From NCBI RefSeq assembly GCF_001443605.1, contig NZ_CP013118.1, positions 3,033,501 through 3,097,500 on the forward strand: a stretch of DNA of 64,000 nt. The letters run 5' to 3'. This document shows, piece after piece, positions 45,124-51,718 of this stretch. The number at the start of each line of letters is the position of its first letter. Within the stretch, counting starts at the first letter, position 1. The notes under the pieces are model-generated. The model saw only the letters and a program-made list of their open reading frames with translations. It searched no databases and was not told where the DNA came from. The translations under genes were made by a program, and so were the position numbers. The DNA comes from Salinivirga cyanobacteriivorans. GTDB lineage: Bacteria; Bacteroidota; Bacteroidia; Bacteroidales; Salinivirgaceae.

Positions 45124-46839
45124 ATGAATAAGCAGGAAGCCATATATACAGAAGCCAATAATTGTCAGGACTGCTATAAATGCATTCGACACTGCCCGGT
45201 AAAGGCAATTAAGATAGAAGATCATTCGGCGAGTATCATGCACCATCTATGTATATTTTGTGGCATTTGTACAAGCGTATGCCCTGCTGAGGCCAAAATT
45301 ATCAGGAACGACATTCACACGGCAAACTATTATTTACATCAGGAGGCTCCTGTGTATCTTTCATTAGCACCCAGCTTTGTGAGCGATTTTTCTGAATGGC
45401 CATTGGAGAAGTTTATGGCTGCCTGCAAAAAGTTGGGGTTCGAAGCGGTATCGGAAACAGCACTTGGCGCAGAAATGCTTTCAGCACATCTTAAAGACTG
45501 GATTCCTGAACAAAAAAATGGAATATATATTTCATCCTGCTGCCCGACTGTAGTAGAGCTTATTCAGAAGTATTATCCTGAACACATTGGTAAATTAACG
45601 CCATTTGTCAGTCCGGTTCAGGCACATGCCCGACTTTTAAAAAAATTAAACCCAAATGCCCGTGTGGTTTTTGCCGGACCATGTATTTCAAAAAAAACAG
45701 AGCTCGATTTTCCTGATAATGCCGTCGATACTGTGCTGACCTTTGAAGAGTTAAGCAAAATGTTTGACAATGAAGGTTTGCTTCCGGAATTGGTCGATGT
45801 GTCGGTACCTGATCACTTTTATCCGAAGCAAGCGCATAATGGCAGATTGTACCCCGTCGATGGTGGAATGAGTAACAGTCTTCAGCCAGATGTTGCCCAA
45901 ACCAGCTCATCGTTTATGAGTTTTTCGGGAATGGCAACTGTAAAAAAATTACTTGATAATATGCCGGAAACAAACGGTCAAACACTCTTTTTGGAATTAC
46001 TCGCTTGTGATGGTGGTTGTATAAATGGCCCCGGACGAGCATCTTCCGGTGAGATCATACAGTCGAGGAGTGCTGTGCTTGCCACAAATCAGGAGCAGGA
46101 GGGAGCTGTTTTGGCCAATTATTCAGCTATCCCATTAGCCATGGATTATCAATTTAATTTTATTGAGAAACAACCCACCTTTCCTGAAGATGAAATACGC
46201 GAAGTATTGTCGTCCATCGGAAAAATGACACCTGACGATGAGCTTAATTGCGGTGGTTGCGGATATAATACGTGTAGAAATTTTGCACAGGCCATTTTGG
46301 GAGGTAAAGCTGAAAGACAAATGTGTGTGAGTTACATGCGTAAAATGGCACAAAACAAAGCTTCGGTGCTGCTACGTAAAATGCCTTACGGAGTTGTAAT
46401 TGTGGATGAAAATCTAAAAGTAATTGAGTCGAACGAGTTGTTTGCTTCCATTTGGGGTGAGACATCCCAACTGGCATATGATGCCCGGCCTGGTCTGGAG
46501 GGTGCAAGTATCGAGAAACTTACCCCTTTATCAAGGTTGTTTAAAAACTTACTGCATTCAGGTCACGAACGTATTGAGAAAGATCTTGAATACGAAGGGC
46601 GTGTTTTGCATGTTTCATTATTCACTATCCAGAAACACAAGCAGGTTTGTGCTATTGTGCGGGTACCGGGTGAACATGATGTGTCTGTTGATGAACTATT
46701 GTTGCGTTTGAAGCAAGTGGTAAGAGAAAACATGCAAACAGCACAAAAAGCAGCCAGTCTTATTGGAGAGAATGCCGCCAATACAGAGTGTGCAATTAAT
46801 ACTGTAATGGACTCTATGAAAGGAGGATCCAATGCGTAA
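45124..46839 (+). CDS. PAS-containing [FeFe]-hydrogenase-like sensor protein (HydS/group C type)
   Basis: A 571-residue iron-sulfur protein. Two 4Fe-4S ferredoxin sites (C14/17/20/24 and C43/46/49/53) precede an H-cluster domain retaining all expected cysteines: ISSCCP (C139, C140), AGPCISKK (C187) and LLACDGGCINGPG (C295, C299). A third 4Fe-4S motif (NCGGCGYNTC with C401) and a PAS domain (about 415-520) follow. The altered third motif, the PAS domain and the adjacent SpoIIE gene match sensory-type [FeFe] hydrogenases such as those of Hfs-like loci. It likely senses H2 or redox state and signals through the phosphatase whose gene overlaps it by 8 nt. Confidence 0.88.
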   Translation: MNKQEAIYTEANNCQDCYKCIRHCPVKAIKIEDHSASIMHHLCIFCGICTSVCPAEAKIIRNDIHTANYYLHQEAPVYLSLAPSFVSDFSEWPLEKFMAACKKLGFEAVSETALGAEMLSAHLKDWIPEQKNGIYISSCCPTVVELIQKYYPEHIGKLTPFVSPVQAHARLLKKLNPNARVVFAGPCISKKTELDFPDNAVDTVLTFEELSKMFDNEGLLPELVDVSVPDHFYPKQAHNGRLYPVDGGMSNSLQPDVAQTSSSFMSFSGMATVKKLLDNMPETNGQTLFLELLACDGGCINGPGRASSGEIIQSRSAVLATNQEQEGAVLANYSAIPLAMDYQFNFIEKQPTFPEDEIREVLSSIGKMTPDDELNCGGCGYNTCRNFAQAILGGKAERQMCVSYMRKMAQNKASVLLRKMPYGVVIVDENLKVIESNELFASIWGETSQLAYDARPGLEGASIEKLTPLSRLFKNLLHSGHERIEKDLEYEGRVLHVSLFTIQKHKQVCAIVRVPGEHDVSVDELLLRLKQVVRENMQTAQKAASLIGENAANTECAINTVMDSMKGGSNA

Positions 46840-47992
46840 AATGTTTATTGACAGCGATTCAGGTTATGTGCCTAAAAATGGTCAGATTGTGTGTGGCGAT
46901 GTTTTTTTGAGCGAAAAAATGAAAAATGAAAATCGCCTTACAGCCGTACTTTCCGATGGGCTTGGTTCGGGAATTAAGGCAAATATTCTTGCCAATATGA
47001 CAGCAACTATGGCTTTGAACTTTACAATCAATGATCAGCCTATTGAACGCAGTGCAATTTCTATCAGGGAAACTTTGCCTGTTGATCCTGTGCGAAAAAT
47101 AGCATTTGCTTCATTTACCATTGTCGATACCGAATTTGATGGACAAACACGAATAATTGAATATGGGAACCCACAATTTTTAGTTTTCAGAAAAAATAAA
47201 CCGCTTAATCTTGAACGGCGTTATTTGGCTGATGAACAAGTTGATATTGTAGAGTTTCAGGCTTGTCGAGAAGATCGTATTGTGCTGTTCAGCGATGGTG
47301 TGTCACAATCAGGAATTGGTCGAAAGGACCTGCCTTTTGGATGGGAGACCAATGCAATGACTGATTTTATTTGTAATACAATAACCAGTGATCCCAGTAT
47401 TTCTGCTCACCAGTTATACAAATCTATTGTTCAGCAAGCCGTGGTTAATGATATACAGAAACCCCGCGATGATATTACGTGTGCTGTACTTTATTTTCGG
47501 AATCCTCGAAAATTATTGGTATGCACAGGGCCGCCCTATGACAAAACAAATGATTCGAATGTTGCACGCAAGATTAAAAATTTTGAAGGACATACAATTG
47601 TTTGTGGTGGCACAACAGCTCAAATTGTGGCGCGTGAATGGGACGAGGAGGTGGTGGTTGATATGGAGCATTTTTCTAAAGATATACCTCCCATTTCTCA
47701 TATTCATGGTATTGATTTGGTTACCGAAGGAATTCTTACCCTTGGAAAAGCTGCCGAACTTTTAAAATATGGTACTTATGAGCAGGCAGAGACCACAGAT
47801 CCGTCACGCTTACTGGTCGATCAATTATTAACTCACGATTATATTGAATTTATGGTGGGAACAAAGATTAATGAGGCGCACCAGGATCCTAACCTGCCTG
47901 TTGAATTGGAAATTCGGCGCAATGTGGTAAAAAAAATTGCCTATATACTCGAGAAAGAATATTTAAAAGAGACAGAACTTAAATTTATTTAG
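46832..47992 (+). CDS. SpoIIE/PP2C-type serine phosphatase of the hydrogenase operon
   Basis: A 386-residue soluble phosphatase-like protein. Residues 1-230 are a PP2C/SpoIIE fold: GQIVCGDVFL, VLSDGLGSGIKANILANM (metal-binding Asp), FSDGVSQSG and DDITCAVLYF (second Asp). Residues 235-386 form an extra domain opening with KLLVCTGPPYDKTND and including HTIVCGGTTAQIVAREW, seen on similar proteins beside sensory hydrogenases. It would relay the signal of the PAS-hydrogenase by dephosphorylating an unknown target. It overlaps the upstream gene by 8 nt and ends 1 nt before the next. Confidence 0.87.
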   Translation: MRKMFIDSDSGYVPKNGQIVCGDVFLSEKMKNENRLTAVLSDGLGSGIKANILANMTATMALNFTINDQPIERSAISIRETLPVDPVRKIAFASFTIVDTEFDGQTRIIEYGNPQFLVFRKNKPLNLERRYLADEQVDIVEFQACREDRIVLFSDGVSQSGIGRKDLPFGWETNAMTDFICNTITSDPSISAHQLYKSIVQQAVVNDIQKPRDDITCAVLYFRNPRKLLVCTGPPYDKTNDSNVARKIKNFEGHTIVCGGTTAQIVAREWDEEVVVDMEHFSKDIPPISHIHGIDLVTEGILTLGKAAELLKYGTYEQAETTDPSRLLVDQLLTHDYIEFMVGTKINEAHQDPNLPVELEIRRNVVKKIAYILEKEYLKETELKFI

Positions 47993-47993
47993 C

Positions 47994-48260
47994 ATGGAAA
48001 CAAAAAAGATTCAAATTGTAATTTGTACAGGCACATTGTGTCATGTGTTGGGTGGAGCTGAGCTTCCGTCTTTGGAACAGCATCTTCCAAATCATCTTAA
48101 AAATCAGGTTGATATTAAAGGTTCTCCATGTATTAATCACTGCAAAAATACAGACATGAGACCACCTTTTGTGGAGATTAACGGAGAGGTGATCGAACAA
48201 GCTTCAATAACTAGAATTCGGGAACATCTGGAAAAACTGACAGCCAATGACTCCAAATAA
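47994..48260 (+). CDS. NuoE-like [2Fe-2S] thioredoxin-fold ferredoxin (second)
   Basis: An 88-residue protein with C11-x4-C16 (CTGTLC) and a second pair (SPCINHC) separated by three residues, the NuoE/HydC-type 2Fe-2S arrangement. It is diverged from the first copy at 44833. Its stop overlaps the start of the group-B-like hydrogenase gene by 14 nt, so it is probably the direct redox partner of that enzyme. Confidence 0.83.
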   Translation: METKKIQIVICTGTLCHVLGGAELPSLEQHLPNHLKNQVDIKGSPCINHCKNTDMRPPFVEINGEVIEQASITRIREHLEKLTANDSK

Positions 48261-49644
48261 AAACAACGCTTCAATAATTCGTAAAGATTTGCTTATCCGC
48301 TTGTATCGCGAATTGCTAAACAACGACACAGCAAATGTGGACAGAATACCGATAATCATCAAACCTCGTGGTCGGGAACCATGGCGCTGTTGCGTTTACA
48401 AAGACCGGGCTGTGCTCAAATATAAAATAATGTCGATGCTTGGTTATAGCGAAGCCGATGAAAAGGATGAACTCACACCGCTGAGCTGGTATGCTGAGCA
48501 CCCCAAAGGTACAAATAGCTTTTATCTGAATCTGATTGAAGAGGCATGCAGCAATTGCCCGCCCCCAAGCTATGTTGTAACTAACCTTTGTCGTGGTTGT
48601 GAGGCCCGCCCATGTCAGTTTAATTGTCCGAAGGATGCGGTTAGTTTTCAAAACGGACAAGCAGTTATAAATGCTGAAAGCTGCATTAACTGTGGGAAAT
48701 GTATGCGTGAGTGTCCGTATAATGCTATCCACTATCAGCCACGTCCATGCGAAGATGTTTGTCCGGTCGACGCCATTTATCAAAATCCTAAAGGCTACGA
48801 AGAAATTGATATGGAAAAATGTATTCTTTGTGGGCGTTGCCTTCAGTCTTGTCCCTTTGGTGCAGTTATTCCATCATCTGATTTTCCAGTTGTGTTGGAC
48901 GAAATGAAAAGTGAAATTCCGGTTGTGGCCATTGTTGCACCTGCAGTGGCAGGACAGTTTCGCACATCGCTTGAAAAAATTTATGCAGCTATCCGAAATG
49001 TGGGCTTCGATGAGGTGTACGAAGTGGCTGAAGGAGCCGAAAAAACAGCATCGTTGGAGTGTGCAGAGCTTTTGCATCTGCAAACGCAAAAAGAACATCC
49101 GGGACTGATGAGTTCTTGCTGTCCGGCATGGGTCAACTTTGTGAAGGGTAACAAGAAGGAGTGGAATGCACATATTTCTGAAACGCCAAGCCCGATGGTT
49201 TTGTCCGCCCAAAGCGTTAAAGAAAAAATCCCGAATGCGAAAGTGGTTTTTATAGGTCCCTGTTTGGCCAAAAAAGAAGAAGCACACTACAGTGCCGAAG
49301 TCGATTATGCCATAACTTTTGAAGAGTTAGGGGCATTATTTGTTGCTGCCGGAATTGAGGTTGCCAATCAGGAAGCAGACTCGATGCCTGAAAAAACGCC
49401 CGAAATTGGAAGAGGTTTTTCGGCTTCAGGTGGAGTTGCACATGCAATAGAAAAAGTAGCCGGGCAAAAAATTAATGCGCATATCGTAAATGGAATTGAT
49501 AAAATATCAATTCGGCAAATGGCTAAAGCAGTAAAAGATAAAAAAACAGATTTCTTTGAAGTGATGTGTTGCGAAGAAGGTTGTTTGGGCGGAAGTCAGA
49601 GTTTAACTTCAGCCAATGAAGCAAGAAGAATCATAAAAAATTGA
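48247..49644 (+). CDS. [FeFe] hydrogenase, group B-like
   Basis: A 465-residue iron hydrogenase. The N-terminal region carries an extra cysteine set (NCPPPSYVVTNLCRGCEARPC, then FNCPKDA) characteristic of group B enzymes, two 4Fe-4S sites (CINCGKCMREC and CILCGRCLQSC) and a CEDVCP pair. The H-cluster motifs are complete: SSCCPAW (C291, C292), GPCLAKKEE (C339) and EVMCCEEGCLGG (C442, C446), with C291 in the place of the proton-transfer Cys. It should be a catalytic H2 enzyme using ferredoxin. Maturases HydE, F and G are not in the window and must lie elsewhere. Last gene of the operon, ended by a strong terminator. Confidence 0.9.
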   Translation: MTPNKNNASIIRKDLLIRLYRELLNNDTANVDRIPIIIKPRGREPWRCCVYKDRAVLKYKIMSMLGYSEADEKDELTPLSWYAEHPKGTNSFYLNLIEEACSNCPPPSYVVTNLCRGCEARPCQFNCPKDAVSFQNGQAVINAESCINCGKCMRECPYNAIHYQPRPCEDVCPVDAIYQNPKGYEEIDMEKCILCGRCLQSCPFGAVIPSSDFPVVLDEMKSEIPVVAIVAPAVAGQFRTSLEKIYAAIRNVGFDEVYEVAEGAEKTASLECAELLHLQTQKEHPGLMSSCCPAWVNFVKGNKKEWNAHISETPSPMVLSAQSVKEKIPNAKVVFIGPCLAKKEEAHYSAEVDYAITFEELGALFVAAGIEVANQEADSMPEKTPEIGRGFSASGGVAHAIEKVAGQKINAHIVNGIDKISIRQMAKAVKDKKTDFFEVMCCEEGCLGGSQSLTSANEARRIIKN

Positions 49645-49669
49645 TACGCTATTAGGCATAATTGAGTTC

Positions 49670-49706
49670 ATTGGGGTGATAAAATATTTTTATCTCCCCA
49701 ATTTTT
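49670..49706 (+). terminator. Terminator of the hydrogenase operon
   Basis: ATTGGGG-T-GATAAAA pairs with TTTTATC-T-CCCCAAT (one T-T mismatch) around a 3-nt loop and is followed by TTTT. It runs directly into the arsR promoter. Confidence 0.92.
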
Positions 49707-49740
49707 GGTAATTAAAACTCTGTTCGTATATTTGCGAACA
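49704..49740 (+). promoter_or_regulatory. ars promoter with overlapping ArsR operator
   Basis: TTTG (49704-49707) is followed after exactly 19 nt by TATATTTG (49727-49734), a full match to the Bacteroidota promoter. The 20-bp palindrome TGTTCGTATATTTGCGAACA (49721-49740) covers the -7 box, where bound ArsR would block transcription. A related copy lies at 50197. Confidence 0.82.
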
Positions 49741-49882
49741 ATAATTTATTATGAAACGAACATGAATTTTTTTAATCAAAAAATACACACACGATAATGA
49801 TTAAAATAAATTCATGTGAGTTCCTGAATGTTAAGAAATTTTTAGTTTTGTCATTTTCAGAAAACTAAAAAATTTTAAACAG
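49741..49882 (+). promoter_or_regulatory. Structured leader of the ars operon
   Basis: Two strong hairpins lie in this 142-nt leader. The first (49760-49817) has 19-20-nt arms, ACATGAATTT...AATCA against TGATT...AAATTCATGT, with one bulge. The second (49836-49875) has arms AAATTTTTAGTTTT and AAAACTAAAAAATTT and ends 7 nt before the arsR start. No known riboswitch motif was recognised. Confidence 0.5.
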
Positions 49883-50179
49883 ATGAAAATCGATCCGATA
49901 ACAGAAGAACAGAAAAAACTTGCCAGGTATGCCAAAGCATTCGGGCATCCGGTGCGTATGTACGTGCTTGATTTGCTTTCAAATCAGACTTGTTGCTACA
50001 GTGGTGATCTGACAGAAGATTTACCAATTGCAAAATCAACCCTTTCGCAGCACTTAAAGGAGCTGAAAGATGCCGGCTTAATACAGGGCCAAATCGAAGC
50101 ACCAAAAATTAAATATTGTGTCAATAAAGAAAATTGGGAAGAAGCCCAAAGATTATTCAAAAAGCATTTGGGCATCTGA
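49883..50179 (+). CDS. arsR: ArsR-family metalloid-responsive repressor
   Basis: A 98-residue winged-helix repressor (AKAFGHPVRMYVLDLL, then IAKSTLSQHLKELKDAGLIQG). In place of the classical CVC of enterobacterial ArsR it has an adjacent pair C37-C38 (SNQTCCYSGDL) just before the recognition region, plus a Cys near the wing end (KYCVNKEN); these could bind As(III) or Sb(III). It opens the ars operon behind a promoter whose -7 box lies inside an inverted repeat, so autoregulation is very likely. Confidence 0.9.
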   Translation: MKIDPITEEQKKLARYAKAFGHPVRMYVLDLLSNQTCCYSGDLTEDLPIAKSTLSQHLKELKDAGLIQGQIEAPKIKYCVNKENWEEAQRLFKKHLGI

Positions 50180-50196
50180 TATTTTTTTGTTTTAAT

Positions 50197-50216
50197 TGTT
50201 CGTAGTTTTACGAAAT
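50197..50216 (+). promoter_or_regulatory. Second ArsR-type operator
   Basis: TGTTCGTAGTTTTACGAAAT has the perfect arms TTCGTA/TACGAA and matches the first operator over TGTTCGTAnnTTTnCGAA. It sits between arsR and the thioredoxin-like gene, so a second regulated start or a roadblock is possible. Confidence 0.6.
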
Positions 50217-50244
50217 ACGAAGTGTAATTTAAATAATCATTATC

Positions 50245-50484
50245 ATGGAAATTAAAGTATTCGGAACCGGTTGTGCCAAGTGCAAAACACTGGAAAAAAA
50301 CACACGTGAAGCTGTTGCCGAGCTTGGTCTTGACGCAGATGTAAAAAAAGTAGAAGACATCATGGAAATAATGGGATACGGCGTATCTCGAACACCCGCC
50401 ATAATGATTGGGAATAAAGTTGTGGTAGCCGGAAAAGCACCATCGGCCGCAGAAATTAAGAAAATACTAACGCAAAATCAGTAA
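50245..50484 (+). CDS. Small thioredoxin/glutaredoxin-like protein
   Basis: A 79-residue thioredoxin-fold protein with the redox pair C10-x2-C13 (GTGCAKCKTLEKN), a cis-Pro motif SRTPAIMI and GKVVVAGKAPS. It belongs to the small redox-active disulfide family often found in ars and metal operons of anaerobes. Its likely role is to supply electrons to the thioredoxin-coupled arsenate reductase encoded downstream, or to a membrane thiol relay. It is 4 nt from the next gene. Confidence 0.88.
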   Translation: MEIKVFGTGCAKCKTLEKNTREAVAELGLDADVKKVEDIMEIMGYGVSRTPAIMIGNKVVVAGKAPSAAEIKKILTQNQ

Positions 50485-50487
50485 ACC

Positions 50488-50925
50488 ATGCAATTACTTA
50501 AAATATCGATCGCAGGATTGGCTTTAGTGCTTTCATTTGGATCATGCAATAATGAAAAAGGCACAACAAAAGAAAAAAATGAGAAAGAGGTGGTAAAACA
50601 ATCACCAGTAAAAGCCGAGCAGGTAGCTGTTTACTATTTTCACAGTACGCGCAGATGCGCTACCTGTCAGGCAATAGAGCGCGTTTCGAGAAGTGCTGTA
50701 AAGAATTTCTTTGAAGGGAACATCCGATTTGTTAGCTATAATATTGAGGAGGAAGATGGAGCTGCAAAAGCCAAAGAGGTAAATGTTAAAAGTTCTGCTC
50801 TTGTGATTATGCGCGATGGAGAGAAAATAGATATTACAGATGAAGCTTTCATGAACGCACGCTCAAATCCCCAAAAACTTAAAGCACTCATCAAAGAGAA
50901 GATCGAACCGCTTAAAAAGAGTTAG
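50488..50925 (+). CDS. arsF: ArsF-like thioredoxin-fold lipoprotein
   Basis: A 145-residue protein with an N-terminal lipoprotein signal (lipidated C20 in SFGSC), a charged spacer and a thioredoxin-like domain with C57-x2-C60 (RRCATCQAIERV). It resembles the family annotated as nitrophenyl compound nitroreductase subunit ArsF, which travels with the ArsG-type membrane protein encoded 5 nt downstream. It likely acts as an extracytoplasmic thiol partner in organoarsenical or arsenite handling. The exact reaction is not established. Confidence 0.8.
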   Translation: MQLLKISIAGLALVLSFGSCNNEKGTTKEKNEKEVVKQSPVKAEQVAVYYFHSTRRCATCQAIERVSRSAVKNFFEGNIRFVSYNIEEEDGAAKAKEVNVKSSALVIMRDGEKIDITDEAFMNARSNPQKLKALIKEKIEPLKKS

Positions 50926-50930
50926 GTTGA

Positions 50931-51632
50931 ATGGAAGAGTTTTTAAGTTCTTTGATCAGCGATAGCTCATTTCCGATTGTTACAGCATTTTTACTTGGGT
51001 TGATGACCGCCATTAGTCCTTGCCCAATGGCCACAAATCTAACTGCTATTGGTTTTATAAGTAAAGATGTGGAGGACAAAAAGCGTGTTTTTATCAATGG
51101 CCTTATTTACACATTGGGTCGGGCTATTTCATACACAGCATTGGCACTGATCATCTACTTTGGAGCCGATCAACTGGAAATATCCGGCTGGTTTCAAAAA
51201 TACGGAGAAAAGTTTCTGGGACCGCTGCTCATTATCATTGGCCTTTTCATGCTCGATTTAATCAAAATTAAACTTCCGGGCATTGGTAATTTCAGTAATC
51301 GCATTGAGCAAAAAAAATCCAAAACCTATCTCGATGCCTTACTTTTAGGTGTGTTGTTTGCCCTGGCCTTTTGTCCTTACAGCGGGGTGATATATTTTGG
51401 CATGCTCATTCCCATTACAGTAACAAGTGCGTCCGGGTTGTATTTGCCTGTTGTTTTTGCCATAGCCACAGGAATTCCGGTCATTATCTTCGCCTGGTTG
51501 CTGGCTTATACTGTTTCCGGTGTCGGATTGCTTTATAACCGCATCAAAACGTTTGAATTTTGGTTCAGGCGGGTTATCTCCGTGCTCTTTATTGGCGTTG
51601 GGGTGTATTATGTGGTGATTATTTATTTTTAA
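50931..51632 (+). CDS. arsG: ArsG-like membrane protein (CcdA/DsbD-type fold)
   Basis: A 233-residue protein with six predicted membrane helices of the DsbD/CcdA/TauE-like type. C31 in ISPCPMATN and C148 in LAFCPYSG fall on the first and fourth helices, as do the electron-relay cysteines of CcdA. Close relatives are annotated as aromatic aminobenzylarsenical efflux permease ArsG. Together with the ArsF-like lipoprotein and the small thioredoxin it could instead move reducing power across the membrane; the sequence does not decide between efflux and electron relay. Confidence 0.8.
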   Translation: MEEFLSSLISDSSFPIVTAFLLGLMTAISPCPMATNLTAIGFISKDVEDKKRVFINGLIYTLGRAISYTALALIIYFGADQLEISGWFQKYGEKFLGPLLIIIGLFMLDLIKIKLPGIGNFSNRIEQKKSKTYLDALLLGVLFALAFCPYSGVIYFGMLIPITVTSASGLYLPVVFAIATGIPVIIFAWLLAYTVSGVGLLYNRIKTFEFWFRRVISVLFIGVGVYYVVIIYF

Positions 51633-51639
51633 TTTATAA

Positions 51640-51705
51640 AAACCATTAAGACATTAAGGAAATTAAGAACACTTATCTTAATGAATCTTAACTTCTTAAT
51701 GGTTT
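51640..51705. repeat. Nested inverted/direct CATTAAG repeats
   Basis: AAACCATTAAG (51640-51650) is inverted exactly at 51695-51705 (CTTAATGGTTT), and several further TTAAG/CTTAA words lie between. It fills the gap between arsG and the permease gene and could fold as a hairpin or be a small intergenic repeat. Confidence 0.7.
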
Positions 51706-51718
51706 AATTTCAGGACAA

